A stretch of 64,000 nucleotides of DNA from NCBI GenBank assembly GCA_017644045.1, contig JAEPMI010000008.1:372001-436000 (forward strand). Reading direction: 5' to 3'. This document shows positions 17,346 through 29,323 of this stretch, in pieces; position 1 is the stretch's first letter, and every line of letters starts with the position of its first letter. The notes under the pieces were generated by a model, which saw only the letters and a list, made by a program, of their open reading frames with translations, was not told where the DNA came from and did no database searches. This DNA is from Deltaproteobacteria bacterium (GTDB lineage Bacteria > Myxococcota_A > Polyangia > Polyangiales > Houyiibacteriaceae). A program made the position numbers and the translations under genes.

Positions 17346-17394
17346 GATGTACGCACTTGTCCTACATGTGGTCAACAAAGCGACAGTTGACCAC
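17346..17394 (-). promoter_or_regulatory. Promoter with overlapping inverted repeat upstream of the SPOR gene
   Basis: A perfect inverted repeat (GTGGTCAAC, 9-base spacer, GTTGACCAC; 17368-17394) overlaps a reverse-strand TTGACC (17370-17375). TTGACC lies 18 bp from TACATC (17346-17351), a fair sigma-70-type promoter about 40 bp before the start codon. The overlap of a palindrome with the -35 box suggests a repressor operator. It also follows the stop of the lipoprotein gene at 17411, so a terminator role is the alternative. Confidence 0.4.
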
Positions 17395-17410
17395 TCTGGA
17401 GCACCCGTCG

Positions 17411-17797
17411 CTAGGGATCGGGCACCAACACCGTGAGGATTTCGCCTCGTTGGGAGCCCACGGTCTGCCAGACGGCGATCGGATCGCCAGACTGTGCCGG
17501 CAGCCGGAGGGTGAACTCGCCGAGGTCGTCGATCTCGCCGATCACCCCCTCACCGATGCGCTCGTTGAAGGCGCTGACCATCGCGCCTTCGATGCCGGAG
17601 CTGCCCTGGATCGTCACGAAGCCATCGGCGTCCGGCGGAGTGGAGAGCGCCGAGGGCGGTGGGATGGGAAGGGTCGGGCTCGCGCTGTTCGAGCAGCCCA
17701 CGAGGCCCGTGAGCGCCGCCAGGGCACATCCGAGCACGAGCCCTCGGAGAGCTCGTTTCGGGCGCGAGGTGGGTGCTTGGGGGCTTTGACGGGTCAA
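17411..17797 (-). CDS. Small lipoprotein, hypothetical
   Basis: This 128-residue protein begins with an Arg/Lys-rich n-region, a hydrophobic stretch and lipobox TGLVGC (Cys near 35), then a Ser/Pro linker. The mature part (about 75 residues) is predicted to be all-beta, with GFVTIQGSSGIEGAMVSAFNERIGEGVIG and LGEFTLRLPAQSGDPIAVW, resembling a small Ig-like or carboxypeptidase-regulatory-like fold. The C-terminus VLVPDP and stop TAG lie in a CTAG. No function can be given. Confidence 0.7.
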   Translation of the reverse strand: MTRQSPQAPTSRPKRALRGLVLGCALAALTGLVGCSNSASPTLPIPPPSALSTPPDADGFVTIQGSSGIEGAMVSAFNERIGEGVIGEIDDLGEFTLRLPAQSGDPIAVWQTVGSQRGEILTVLVPDP

Positions 17798-17942
17798 GAC
17801 GATCGTCTCCAGGTCGGTGAGACCGGCGTCGAAGGGCGAACGCCGGGGCTGTGGGGTGGTGGGGCAAGCACCGTTCCGTTCTCAATGTCGACCGAGATTG
17901 CCCGATTTTCCAAGGCTTTCTGACGATTCTCGCGGGCCGTCC

Positions 17943-18037
17943 GCCAACGACGTTGGCGCCTGGCCCATGCATCGTTGGCACATGATCACCGAGGGATACT
18001 ATTTAACTACGCGCGTGCGTGCGTGCGCGCGTGCGCG
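17943..18037 (+). promoter_or_regulatory. gyrA control region: palindrome, promoter and Z-forming tract
   Basis: Three elements are visible. A palindrome GCCAACG-A-CGTTGGC lies at 17943-17957, with a further CGTTGGC half-site at 17973-17979. A sigma-70-like promoter follows, TTGGCA (17975-17980) and TACTAT (17997-18002) with 16-bp spacing. Then a 30-bp uninterrupted alternating pyrimidine-purine tract (18008-18037), mostly GC and GT steps, starts at about +1 and ends 20 bp before the ATG. Such tracts flip to left-handed DNA under negative supercoiling, which is notable in front of a gyrase gene. Confidence 0.55.
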
Positions 18038-18057
18038 GTGATACGGTCCGCGCACTC

Positions 18058-20784
<2,727 letters not shown>

Positions 20785-20827
20785 CGGTGTGGTCACGGGG
20801 GGGAGCCTTCGATAGGCTGGGACGACC

Positions 20828-22840
20828 TTGAGTCACGTCCTCGGCATCGACCTCGGCACGACGAACTCCGTCGTGTCGATCATGGACGGCGGGGAGGCGC
20901 GCGTGCTGCGCACCGCGTCGGGGGGAGCGCTGATCCCTTCGGTCGTCTCGTTCCACCCGAACGGGTCCGTGATCGTCGGCCGCGACGCTCGCGAGCGCCG
21001 ACTCATCGACGCGCAGAACACGATCTACTCGGTCAAGCGGCTGATCGGTCGGCCCTACGAGTCGGCGGAGGTTCGCCAGGCCCGCGAGCGCTTCCCCTTC
21101 GAGCTTCGACCCGGTCCGTCCGGCGGCGTCCTCGTGGAGGCGCGCGGGCTCACCTACACGCTGGCCGAGATCAGCGCCTTCGTGCTCAAGGAGATTCGCT
21201 CGGTCGCGGAGCAGGCGACGGGTATCCCCTGCACCCGCGCGGTGGTGACCGTCCCCGCGAACTTCGACGAGCTCCAGCGGAGCGCGACGAAAGCCGCCGG
21301 GCGCGTCGCGGGCCTCGAGGTGCTCCGGATCCTCAACGAGCCGACGGCCGCCGCGCTGGCTTATGGCTACGGGCGAGGCTCGAAGGAGCGCGTGGCGGTC
21401 TTCGACCTCGGCGGCGGCACGTTCGATCTGACCATCCTCCACCTGGCGGGCGACGTCATCGAGGTCATCGCGACCGCCGGGGACACCTACCTCGGCGGCG
21501 ACGACGTCGACGCGCTCATCGCGGACCAGATGGCCGAGGCGTTCCTCGCCCACCACCGCTACGACCCGCGCGCCGACCGTCAGGCGCTGGAGCGGCTTCG
21601 CGCCGCCGCGGAGTGGGCCAAGTGTCAGCTCTCCAGCAAGACCGAGGTCCAGCTCAAGGTCGAGGAGCTCGCGTACGGCGCCGGGGGCAAGTCGCTCGAC
21701 CTCTCGTTCGGGATGACCCGCAGCGCGCTCGAGGCGATGGCGCGTCCGCTGATCTCGCGTGCCTTCGACGTCTGCGACGACGCGATGCGCGTCGCCGGCA
21801 TGCTCCCCGGTCAGCTCGACAACGTCATCCTGGTCGGTGGCTCGACGCGGATGCCGCTCGTTCAGCAGATGGTCGCGGAGTACTTCGGTCGGAAGCCGCT
21901 CGCGGGGATCGATCCGGACCTCGTCGTCTCCAAGGGCGCGGCGATCCAGGGGTACGCGCTTCGCACCGCTCGGGGCCGCACCGGTCGACGAAGCCGAACG
22001 TCCACGCGGCGCTCGGGGCCGTCGCAGCCGCCGCAGCCGGCGCGGCCCACGTCGTCGCTGCCGCCCATCTCGGCATCACCCATCTTCGACGAGCCGACCC
22101 GTCCGAGCGTACGGCCGGGGAGCCTTTCCAGCCCACCGAGCCTTCCCGCGTCGGCGGTCGCGCAGCGGCCGATCGCCGCGGTGGGGACCCCGCGGACGCC
22201 GCCGCCTCCGCCTCCGCGGATGCCCCCGCCGCCGAAGGTGCCGAAGGTGCCGAAGGTGCCGAAGGACAGCTGGGAGTCGGTCATGGAACCGATGCCCCAG
22301 CCGCCGGCACCGCCGCCGGGGCCTGCGTGGCAGCCCGACCGCGACTCGGTCCGGGCACCGGCGCCGCCCGCGCCGCCCGCGCCTCCCCCGCTGGCGCCTC
22401 CTCCGGTGGCGGCGCCCGCGCCGCCCCTCTTGGTCGACGTGACTCCGTTCTCGCTCGGGGTGGAGACCGTCGACGGCTACTGCGAGCACATCATCAAGCG
22501 GAACTCGCCCGTGCCCACGGAGCAGACGCGCATCTTCGCCCCTGGCCGGCAGGCGCAGGCGCAGGTCGCGATCCGCATCGCGCAGGGCGAGTCCCGTCGG
22601 CTCGAGCAGAACCAGCTCCTCGGTGAGGTGGTGCTCGATCTCGATCCGAGCCTCTCGGCCGCGAGGACGGTGGACATCGAGGTCACCTTCGTCCTCGATT
22701 CGGACGGCACCCTCGGCGTCCGCGCTCGCGACCAGGCCACGGGCCGGGAGCAGGTCACCCGCATCCGGTTGATCGGCGGTATCGCCGAGGACGAGCTCGA
22801 GCGCATGCAGGAGCGCCTCGAGCAGCTCACGGGGCCATGA
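20828..22840 (+). CDS. Atypical DnaK/Hsp70 with long proline-rich linker and no lid
   Basis: The 670-residue protein starts with TTG ([17 protein letters not shown]). Residues 1-381 are an Hsp70 ATPase domain with normal phosphate and adenosine motifs ([37 protein letters not shown]). Residues about 382-532 are a proline-rich, low-complexity segment including four 9-bp tandem repeats (22232-22267, KVP units). The substrate-binding beta domain ([17 protein letters not shown] onward) follows at 533-650. The helical lid expected after it is absent. In canonical DnaK the two domains are joined by about 10 conserved residues, so allosteric coupling must differ. It overlaps the J-domain gene by 4 bp. 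Confidence 0.9.
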   Translation: MSHVLGIDLGTTNSVVSIMDGGEARVLRTASGGALIPSVVSFHPNGSVIVGRDARERRLIDAQNTIYSVKRLIGRPYESAEVRQARERFPFELRPGPSGGVLVEARGLTYTLAEISAFVLKEIRSVAEQATGIPCTRAVVTVPANFDELQRSATKAAGRVAGLEVLRILNEPTAAALAYGYGRGSKERVAVFDLGGGTFDLTILHLAGDVIEVIATAGDTYLGGDDVDALIADQMAEAFLAHHRYDPRADRQALERLRAAAEWAKCQLSSKTEVQLKVEELAYGAGGKSLDLSFGMTRSALEAMARPLISRAFDVCDDAMRVAGMLPGQLDNVILVGGSTRMPLVQQMVAEYFGRKPLAGIDPDLVVSKGAAIQGYALRTARGRTGRRSRTSTRRSGPSQPPQPARPTSSLPPISASPIFDEPTRPSVRPGSLSSPPSLPASAVAQRPIAAVGTPRTPPPPPPRMPPPPKVPKVPKVPKDSWESVMEPMPQPPAPPPGPAWQPDRDSVRAPAPPAPPAPPPLAPPPVAAPAPPLLVDVTPFSLGVETVDGYCEHIIKRNSPVPTEQTRIFAPGRQAQAQVAIRIAQGESRRLEQNQLLGEVVLDLDPSLSAARTVDIEVTFVLDSDGTLGVRARDQATGREQVTRIRLIGGIAEDELERMQERLEQLTGP

Positions 22841-23322
22841 GCGCGAAGCCGAAGCCGGGGCTCGACGACCTGGACTACTACGAGCTCCTCGGAGTGGACG
22901 CCCAGGCGGGCGTCGACGCGATTCGGGCGGCGTTCCACGCCTTCGCGCGCCGCTACCATCCGGACAACCACACCGACGATCCGAAGCGCCACGAGCGCGC
23001 GACCCAGATCTTCCGGCGGGGCACCGAGGCCTATCGAGTGCTGCTCGATCGGGATCTCCGCTTCGCCTACGACGGCGAGCTCCGGAAGGGCATCAAGCGG
23101 CTGCGCTCCGGTGTGGAGCGGCGCCATGCGAGCCGGATCCCGAAGCCGCTCGGCCCTCGCGCCCGGACCTTCTTCGCTGCGGCGGAGCAGGCCCAGCGGG
23201 GTGGGGATCTGAAGGCTGCCATCCTCCAGATCCGCATCGCGCTCCAGCACGAGCCGGGCAGCGAGCGGCTGGAAGCGAAGCTCGAGGAGCTCGAGCTGCT
23301 GTCCGCGGCTGAACGGCGTTGA
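22837..23322 (+). CDS. J-domain (DnaJ-like) co-chaperone
   Basis: This 161-residue protein has an N-terminal J domain (about 10-75, [13 protein letters not shown] ... [11 protein letters not shown]) with the essential HPD tripeptide that stimulates Hsp70 ATPase. The C-terminal half is helical and TPR-like ([27 protein letters not shown]), without the Gly/Phe or zinc-finger regions of DnaJ. ATGA overlap with the upstream Hsp70-like gene implies translational coupling and a dedicated partnership. The likely role is recruitment of specific clients rather than general folding (inference). Confidence 0.9.
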   Translation: MSAKPKPGLDDLDYYELLGVDAQAGVDAIRAAFHAFARRYHPDNHTDDPKRHERATQIFRRGTEAYRVLLDRDLRFAYDGELRKGIKRLRSGVERRHASRIPKPLGPRARTFFAAAEQAQRGGDLKAAILQIRIALQHEPGSERLEAKLEELELLSAAERR

Positions 23323-23380
23323 GCCCGCGCACGTCTCGTGCGTTGGTCCTGAGGCCCGGTAGAGCTATGGTGGCGCCGCC

Positions 23381-23974
23381 ATGGCGCGCACCGGCCGCAT
23401 CGAACGAACCACGTCAGAGACCGAGATCACCGCCGAGGTCGGCCTCGACGGAACCGGCGAATCCTCGGTCACCACCCCCATCGGGTTCCTCACCCACATG
23501 GTCGAGCAGCTCTCGCGCCATGGGCTCTTCGACCTGAAGGTCGACGCGAAGGGCGACACCCACATCGATGGCCACCACACGACCGAGGACCTCGGCATCG
23601 TGCTCGGGAAGGCGTTCGCCGATGCGCTCGGCGACAAGGTGGGCATTCGCCGCTACGGCCACGCCACCTTGCCCATGGACGAAGCTTGCGTGACGTGTGC
23701 GCTCGACCTGAGCGGCCGGCCCTTCTTCGTGTGGGAGGTCCCGCTGCCGAAGGCGAAGATCGGCGACTTCGACGTCGAGCTCGCGGAGGTCTTCTTCGAA
23801 GCCTTCGCTCGCACCTGCGGCGCCAACGTCCACTTCCACCTCCACGCCGGCGAGAACCTCCACCACATCGTCGAGATCTGCTTCAAGGCCTTCGCGCGGG
23901 CGCTCCGCCACGCCACCGAGCTCGATCCGCGGGCCGCGGGCCGCCTGCCGTCCACCAAGGGCACCCTGGACTGA
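23381..23974 (+). CDS. hisB: Imidazoleglycerol-phosphate dehydratase
   Basis: This 197-residue enzyme removes water from imidazole glycerol phosphate in histidine synthesis. Metal-binding His/Glu clusters are present (DGHHTTEDLGI and LHHIVEICFKAFARAL), and the length is that of the monofunctional bacterial form without the phosphatase domain. It begins a compact block hisB-hisH-hisA-hisF on the plus strand. No hisG, hisD or hisC lies nearby. Confidence 0.96.
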   Translation: MARTGRIERTTSETEITAEVGLDGTGESSVTTPIGFLTHMVEQLSRHGLFDLKVDAKGDTHIDGHHTTEDLGIVLGKAFADALGDKVGIRRYGHATLPMDEACVTCALDLSGRPFFVWEVPLPKAKIGDFDVELAEVFFEAFARTCGANVHFHLHAGENLHHIVEICFKAFARALRHATELDPRAAGRLPSTKGTLD

Positions 23975-23996
23975 GCGTCCAGGAGCCGTCGCTACG

Positions 23997-24593
23997 ATGA
24001 CCCGCTGGACCATCCTCGATCTCGGGCTGGGGAACCTGCACAGCGTGATGCGCGCCGTGGAGCGCGTCGGCGCCGAGCCGGTGCTCGAGCGCACGCCCGA
24101 GGCCATCGCGAAGGCAGAGCTGCTGCTCGTGCCGGGGCAGGGCGGATTCGCTGCCGGCTCGGCCGCGCTCGAAGGCGGCGTGGGTGACGCGCTCCGCGAG
24201 TACCTGGACAGCGGTCGCCCCTACTTCGGCATCTGCCTGGGGATGCAGCTGCTCTTCGAGGCCAGCGAGGAGGCGCCGGGTGCGCCCGGCCTCGGCTACT
24301 TCGCGGGCACCGTCCGGCGCCTCCGCGGGGGTGAGGGCCGCAAGGTTCCGCACATGGGCTGGAACACCCTCGAGAGCCGCCACGAGCTCCTGCCCCCCGG
24401 AGCGTGGTTCTACTTCGTGCATAGCTACCACTGCGTCCCGAAGGACGAGTCGCTGGTCGCCGCCACGGTCGACTACGGCGAGCCCGTCTGCGCGGCCATC
24501 GCGAAGGGCGGTTGCGTCGCCACGCAGTTCCACCCGGAGAAGAGCCAGCGCCGCGGCGAGGCGCTCCTCCGTCGCTTCCTGGAGCAAGCATGA
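23997..24593 (+). CDS. hisH: Imidazole glycerol phosphate synthase, glutaminase subunit
   Basis: HisH is a class I glutamine amidotransferase that supplies ammonia to HisF. The nucleophile motif FGICLGMQLLFEAS and the C-terminal ATQFHPEKSQ (His-Glu of the triad) are intact in this 198-residue protein. It lies 22 bp after hisB, and its TGA overlaps the hisA ATG by 4 bp. Confidence 0.96.
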   Translation: MTRWTILDLGLGNLHSVMRAVERVGAEPVLERTPEAIAKAELLLVPGQGGFAAGSAALEGGVGDALREYLDSGRPYFGICLGMQLLFEASEEAPGAPGLGYFAGTVRRLRGGEGRKVPHMGWNTLESRHELLPPGAWFYFVHSYHCVPKDESLVAATVDYGEPVCAAIAKGGCVATQFHPEKSQRRGEALLRRFLEQA

Positions 24594-25318
24594 CGCTCGA
24601 GCTGATCCCGGCCATCGACGTCCTCGGTGGCAAGGTCGTCCGCCTCCTCGAGGGCGACTACGACCAGGCCACCGTCTACTCGGACGACCCGGTCGCCATG
24701 GCCAAGCGGCTCGAGGCGGCGGGCGCCACGCGGCTGCACATGGTCGACCTCGACGGCGCGCGGGAGGGCCGGCCGGTCAACGACGCCATCCTCGCGCGCG
24801 TGGCGGCCGAGACCGGTCTGACCCTCCAGGTCGGCGGCGGCATCCGCACGGCGGAGCGGGCACGCTTGCTCTGGGAGCGCGGCGTGGAGCGGGTGGTGCT
24901 CGGGACGATCGCCGTGAAGGCGCCCGAGGTGGTGCAGGCGCTCGCGAAGGAGAAGCCCGACGGAGTGGTGGTCGCCATCGACGCCCGCGATGGTGAGGTC
25001 GCCGTGGAAGGCTGGCTCGAAGGCTCAGGTCGCGAGACCCACGACCTGGCTCGGGAAGCCGACGGGTGGGGCGTCGCCGCCATCCTCTATACCCGCATCG
25101 AACGCGATGGGACGGGTCAGGGACCGGACGTCGAGGCGACCGCCGCGCTGCAGGCCGAGGTCGCGGCCACGGTGATCGCGTCCGGCGGGATCGGGAGCCT
25201 CGACCACATCCGCGCGCTGCGAGACGCCGGGGTGCGCGCCGCCGTGTCCGGCCGAGCGCTCTTCGCGGGTGCGTTCGAGCTGGACGAGGCCTTCGCGGCC
25301 GCTCGGGGGGATGCATGA
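24590..25318 (+). CDS. hisA: ProFAR isomerase (phosphoribosylformimino-AICAR isomerase)
   Basis: HisA is a (beta-alpha)8 barrel catalysing an Amadori rearrangement in histidine synthesis. The 242-residue sequence has the first-strand [14 protein letters not shown] with the catalytic Asp, QVGGGIRT, and the second-half [13 protein letters not shown] and ASGGIGS phosphate-binding motifs. The start is fixed by the ATGA overlap with hisH; its own stop overlaps the hisF start the same way. Confidence 0.96.
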   Translation: MTLELIPAIDVLGGKVVRLLEGDYDQATVYSDDPVAMAKRLEAAGATRLHMVDLDGAREGRPVNDAILARVAAETGLTLQVGGGIRTAERARLLWERGVERVVLGTIAVKAPEVVQALAKEKPDGVVVAIDARDGEVAVEGWLEGSGRETHDLAREADGWGVAAILYTRIERDGTGQGPDVEATAALQAEVAATVIASGGIGSLDHIRALRDAGVRAAVSGRALFAGAFELDEAFAAARGDA

Positions 25319-26094
25319 CCCTCGCGCGACGCATCGTGCCCTGCCTCGACGTCAAGGACGGGCGCGTGGTCAAAGGCGTTCGCTTCGTGGGGCTCCGCGA
25401 CTCCGGGGACCCCGTCGAGCTCGCCTCGCGGTATTGTGCGCAGGGAGCCGACGAGATCACCTTCCTCGACATCACCGCCTCCCACGAAGCCCGCCGCACC
25501 CTCTTCGACGTCGTGGACCGCTGCGCGAGCACCGTGGCGACCCCGCTCACGGTCGGCGGCGGCGTGCGGACGGTCGAGGACGTGCGCGACCTGCTGAACG
25601 CGGGCGCCGACAAGGTCTCCATCAACAGCGCCGCGGTGTCGAACCCCGAGCTCGTGGCCGCCGTCGCGGGCGCGTACGGCGCGCAGGCGCTCGTGGTGGC
25701 GATCGACGCGAAGGCTCGCGAAGGCGCCCCCGGATGGGAGGTGTTCACGCACGGTGGCCGCAAAAATACGGGCATCGACGCGCTCGAGTGGGCACGGAAA
25801 GTAGCCGAGCTCGGGGCTGGTGAGATACTCCTCACCAGCATGGACCGCGACGGAACCCGGGATGGCTACGACCTGGCGCTGACGCGCGCGGTCGCCGACG
25901 CCGTGACGGTGCCGGTGGTCGCCTCGGGTGGGGTCGGAAACCCCGCCCACGTGGCTGCCGGGCTGACCGAAGGAGGCGCCAGCGCGGCGCTCGCGGCGTC
26001 GATCTTCCACGACGGCGATCACACGGTGGCGGAGCTCAAGCGCTACCTCGCCGAGCACGGGGTGCCCGTGCGTCCGCCGGAGGAGAGTGAATGA
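25315..26094 (+). CDS. hisF: Imidazole glycerol phosphate synthase, cyclase subunit
   Basis: HisF uses ammonia from HisH to close the imidazole ring. The 259-residue barrel shows [17 protein letters not shown] with the catalytic Asp, [28 protein letters not shown] with the second catalytic Asp, and VASGGVG. The start ATG overlaps the hisA stop (ATGA), and its own TGA overlaps the next gene in the same fashion. Confidence 0.97.
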   Translation: MTLARRIVPCLDVKDGRVVKGVRFVGLRDSGDPVELASRYCAQGADEITFLDITASHEARRTLFDVVDRCASTVATPLTVGGGVRTVEDVRDLLNAGADKVSINSAAVSNPELVAAVAGAYGAQALVVAIDAKAREGAPGWEVFTHGGRKNTGIDALEWARKVAELGAGEILLTSMDRDGTRDGYDLALTRAVADAVTVPVVASGGVGNPAHVAAGLTEGGASAALAASIFHDGDHTVAELKRYLAEHGVPVRPPEESE

Positions 26095-27698
26095 GCGCCG
26101 TCTCCGTCTCCGAGCTCGTCCGCCGTTGTCGCGAGCGCGACGCTCGCATGCCCTTCGAGATCGGCGCGTTCGTCGCGCTCGAGACGACCGAGGCGTTGCT
26201 CAGCCAGCCGCGTTCGGTGGGGCCCGACGACGTTCAGGTGCTGCCGAGCGGCCAGCTCCAGATCGAGGGCGGCGTCCCTGCCCAGCAGATGGAAGCCACG
26301 CAGGGCGTGATCTCCGTGCTCTCGCGCCTGCTCGTCGCGGCGGGGGCTGGCGTGCCGCCGGTGCTCCTCGAGCTCGTGGAGAGCGGTCCACACAGCGGCC
26401 GCTGGACGCTGGACGAGCTGCGGACGGAGCTCGAGGCGTGCCTGGTGCCGCTCAACCGTGGTGCGGCTCGCCGAGTGCTGGCGCGTCTACTCCGCGAGGG
26501 GGACAAGAAGGGGCGCTCCATTCGGCCGCCCGAGCCGGCGACCGAAGCGGTCGACGCGGATCTCGACGCGCTCCTCGACGGGCGCGACCTCGAGCCGGAG
26601 GAGCTCCCCACCGCGCAGTTCGGCGCGGTGGACGCGATGGGCAACCCGGTCGTCCCCTTCGACGAGGTCGCCAAGAAGGCGGGGCAGCGAGCCATGCTCC
26701 GCGGGCGGGAGACGCCGAAACAGTCGCATCCCGTGAGGGACGATGGGCTGGATCGGAAGACGCCCCAGATCGAGATGCTCGTGCCCGCCGAAGCCCGGCC
26801 GAGCGTGGGCGACCCCTTCGCGACCGAAGCCACGCCGATGCCCCAGGCGCCGCCGCCGAGCAACCCACCCCCGGCGCGCAGCGAGCCGCCGCCCGCGAAG
26901 CCGCGCTCCGTACCGGAGTCCGCTCCGACGATGGGCGCGATCGACTCCGGTGTGCTCGACCGGGCCGCGGGCCTCGAGGACGACCTCGACAAGTTCGACG
27001 CCGCCGAGGTGGGGAAGAGCAAGACCGGCCTGGTGATGGTGATCGGTCTGCTCGTGCTCCTGGTCGGCGGTGGGGCGGCGCTCTTCATCCTTCGGCCGGA
27101 CGTGATCGCTCGACTGACGGGTGACGCACCGGAGGAGCCGGAAGAACCGGCCGAGCCGGAGGTGATCATCAACCGTCCCGAGGGCGGCGACCTGCGCGTC
27201 ACCGCCCCCGAGGATGCACAGATCCTGCTCTACCTCGGTCGCGGCCCCGCCAGCGCGGAGTACCTGCCGGTGGGCGTCGCTCACGAGCTCGTGGCCATCG
27301 ACGACGAGGGGGGCGTCAGCCGTTCCGTGGTCCCGGCCGACGCGCAGTGGGAGCAGGACGGGGACACGCCGCGCTACGAGCTCGCGATGCAGGTGCAGCG
27401 CGGGGAGGGCGAGGGCGTGACGCTCGGTGCGACCGAGCTCAGCCCGGACGCGATGGGCACGCCGACCGGCAGCCTCGGCACCGTTCGGGTCGTGACGAAC
27501 CCGCCCGGCGCGAAGGTCTACCTGCTCATCGGCTTCGGCGAGGCCTTCGTGGAAGACCTCCCGATCGCCGACGCCCACGAGCTCCTCATCGAGCGCCCCG
27601 AGGGCGAGCCCGAGCGGGTGGTCATCGGACCGAGCGACTGGCTCGACGGCCCCGACGGCAAGATGGCGGAGGTTCTCCGCGGCACCCCGCCCGAGTAG
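26091..27698 (+). CDS. Single-pass membrane protein with N-terminal kinase-accessory-like domain, co-transcribed with his genes
   Basis: The 535-residue protein has a soluble cytoplasmic N-terminal domain (about 1-145, [18 protein letters not shown] onward). I recognise its style from myxobacterial signalling proteins but cannot name the family. A long Pro/Ser-rich linker, one membrane helix (about 312-333) and a periplasmic region follow. The periplasmic region holds two related beta modules ([18 protein letters not shown] near 362 and [19 protein letters not shown] near 463), which resemble PEGA-type repeats. The 4-bp overlap with hisF couples its translation to histidine genes, although nothing in the protein suggests histidine synthesis. 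Its function is unknown. Confidence 0.8.
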   Translation: MSAVSVSELVRRCRERDARMPFEIGAFVALETTEALLSQPRSVGPDDVQVLPSGQLQIEGGVPAQQMEATQGVISVLSRLLVAAGAGVPPVLLELVESGPHSGRWTLDELRTELEACLVPLNRGAARRVLARLLREGDKKGRSIRPPEPATEAVDADLDALLDGRDLEPEELPTAQFGAVDAMGNPVVPFDEVAKKAGQRAMLRGRETPKQSHPVRDDGLDRKTPQIEMLVPAEARPSVGDPFATEATPMPQAPPPSNPPPARSEPPPAKPRSVPESAPTMGAIDSGVLDRAAGLEDDLDKFDAAEVGKSKTGLVMVIGLLVLLVGGGAALFILRPDVIARLTGDAPEEPEEPAEPEVIINRPEGGDLRVTAPEDAQILLYLGRGPASAEYLPVGVAHELVAIDDEGGVSRSVVPADAQWEQDGDTPRYELAMQVQRGEGEGVTLGATELSPDAMGTPTGSLGTVRVVTNPPGAKVYLLIGFGEAFVEDLPIADAHELLIERPEGEPERVVIGPSDWLDGPDGKMAEVLRGTPPE

Positions 27699-27729
27699 GG
27701 CCCGGCGGCAAGGGGGTTCGAGGAGCGGT

Positions 27730-29115
27730 CTAATGCGGCGCGGCCGCGGTGGCGACCTCGCCGCTGCGTGCCTGGGAGACGACGGCTTCGACCGTGGCGC
27801 GGATGCGATCGCGGGTCGTGGCGTCCTTCGCCTCGAAGCGGAGCACGAGCACGGGCTGGGTGTTGGACGCGCGCACCAGACCCCACGCGCCGTCGCCGAA
27901 GAGGATGCGCGCGCCGTCGACGCCGATGACCTCGTGGGTCTTCTCGAAGTGGGCCTTCACCGTGTCGACGACGCCGAACTTCTCTTCGTCGGGACAGGGC
28001 ACCCGCAGCTCCGGGGTGACCTCGGTCGACGGCAGGTCCGCGAGTCGGTCGGCCATCGACCCCTCTCCGCGGGAGAGGACCTCGAGCACGCGGGCCGCGG
28101 CGTAGGTGGCGTCGTCGAAGCCGTAGAACTTGTCCGCGAAGAAGATGTGACCGCTCATCTCGCCGGCGAGGAGCGCGCCCTCTTCCTTCATCTTGGCCTT
28201 GATGAGCGAGTGGCCGGTCTTCCAGAGGATCGGGCGGCCGCCGTGCGCGGCGATGTCGTCGTAGAGGACCTGGGAGCACTTCACCTCGCCCAGGATCGCC
28301 GCGCCGGGGCGGCGCGCGAGCAGGTCTCGGGAGAGCAACACCATGAGCTGGTCGCCCCAGCGCACGGTGCCGTCGGAGTCGACGACCCCGAGGCGGTCAC
28401 CGTCGCCGTCGAAGGCGATGCCCAGGTCGAGGCCCTTGTCGCGCACGGTGGCGATGAGCTCCTCGAGGTTCTCGGGCTCGGTGGGATCCGGGTGGTGCGC
28501 GGGGAAGGTCCCGTCCATCTCGCAGTGGAGCGCGACCGGCTCCACCCCGAGCGCGCGGAGCGTGGCGAGCGCCGTCGGTCCGGCTGCGCCGTTGCCGGCG
28601 TCGATGGCGACCTTCAGGTCGGTCCGGCCGAGCGAGACGTTCTCGCGCACGAAGGAGACGTACGCCGGGAGGACGTCGATGGTCACCCGCTCGCCGCGGC
28701 CGCCGGTCTCGAAGTCGCGGGCTTCGATGAGCCGGCGCAGCTCGAGCACGTCGTCGCCGTAGAGCGAGCCGCGGCCCTTCATCATCTTGAAGCCGTTGTC
28801 CCCGGGCGGGTTGTGGCTCCCGGTGATCATCACGCCGCCGTCCAGCTCGTGGTGGAAGACGGTGAAGTACATGAGCGGCGTGGGCACCACACCGATGTCG
28901 ACGATGGAGACCCCGGTCTCGGCGATCCCCGCCACGAGCTCGCCATGGATGCGGGGCGAGCTCAGCCGACAGTCGCGGCCGACGGCGACCTTCGTGAGGT
29001 CTCGGCGCTTCCAGAAGGTGCCCAGGGCTCGGCCCAGGTCACGGACGAAGGCGCTCGGGAGGTCCTGCTCGGCATCCCCACGGATGTCGTACTGACGGAA
29101 GATGTTCGGGTTCAC
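27730..29115 (-). CDS. manB: Phosphomannomutase/phosphoglucomutase
   Basis: This 461-residue enzyme moves phosphate between C6 and C1 of mannose or glucose, feeding GDP-mannose and polysaccharide synthesis. The phosphoserine loop is GVMITGSHNPPGDNGFK and the metal loop is AFDGDGDRLGVVD. The sugar loop (GEMSGHIFF) and the C-terminal phosphate-binding region (SNTQPVLVLRFEA) are also present. The family is AlgC/ManB. The GTG start begins MNPNIFRQYDIRG, the usual family N-terminus. manC lies about 1.2 kb upstream in the same direction. Confidence 0.94.
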   Translation of the reverse strand: MNPNIFRQYDIRGDAEQDLPSAFVRDLGRALGTFWKRRDLTKVAVGRDCRLSSPRIHGELVAGIAETGVSIVDIGVVPTPLMYFTVFHHELDGGVMITGSHNPPGDNGFKMMKGRGSLYGDDVLELRRLIEARDFETGGRGERVTIDVLPAYVSFVRENVSLGRTDLKVAIDAGNGAAGPTALATLRALGVEPVALHCEMDGTFPAHHPDPTEPENLEELIATVRDKGLDLGIAFDGDGDRLGVVDSDGTVRWGDQLMVLLSRDLLARRPGAAILGEVKCSQVLYDDIAAHGGRPILWKTGHSLIKAKMKEEGALLAGEMSGHIFFADKFYGFDDATYAAARVLEVLSRGEGSMADRLADLPSTEVTPELRVPCPDEEKFGVVDTVKAHFEKTHEVIGVDGARILFGDGAWGLVRASNTQPVLVLRFEAKDATTRDRIRATVEAVVSQARSGEVATAAAPH

Positions 29116-29138
29116 CGCGGGGAGGTACCCAGAGACGG

Positions 29139-29323
29139 TCTCGCCCGCAAGCGGGCGAGACCCCCGTGCCCGTGCCCGTGCCCGTGCCCGTGCCCGATCC
29201 GGGCCCTCTCGACCCGATCATTGCGGGGTCTCGGCGATCGCAAGCGCCCGCCAAACCCCGCTGTCGCTAGGGCACGGGCACGGGCACGGGGCGGGAAGTC
29301 GCGCCTGCGGCGCTCTTTCCCGC
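29139..29323. repeat. Nested inverted repeats with GTGCCC hexanucleotide arrays
   Basis: The gap between the manB start and the fibro-slime stop is almost wholly palindromic. It holds a 10-bp stem (29139-29160), five or more GTGCCC units (about 29164-29195) and an inner GCGGGGT/ACCCCGC pair. About three inverted GGGCAC units follow (29270-29290), then an imperfect hairpin GCGGGAA/TTCCCGC (29291-29323). The opposed arrays can pair. The last hairpin probably terminates the fibro-slime gene; the rest looks like an expanded simple repeat rather than a regulator. Confidence 0.65.

Noticed and set aside
23381-26094. Broken histidine operon
   Set aside because: hisG, hisD and hisC are absent, but the four genes present are intact and tightly coupled. 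Split his operons are common, so this is not decay.
29161-29200. Possible CRISPR array (repeated CCCGTG)
   Set aside because: The unit is 6 bp and contiguous with no spacers, so it is a simple-sequence tract.
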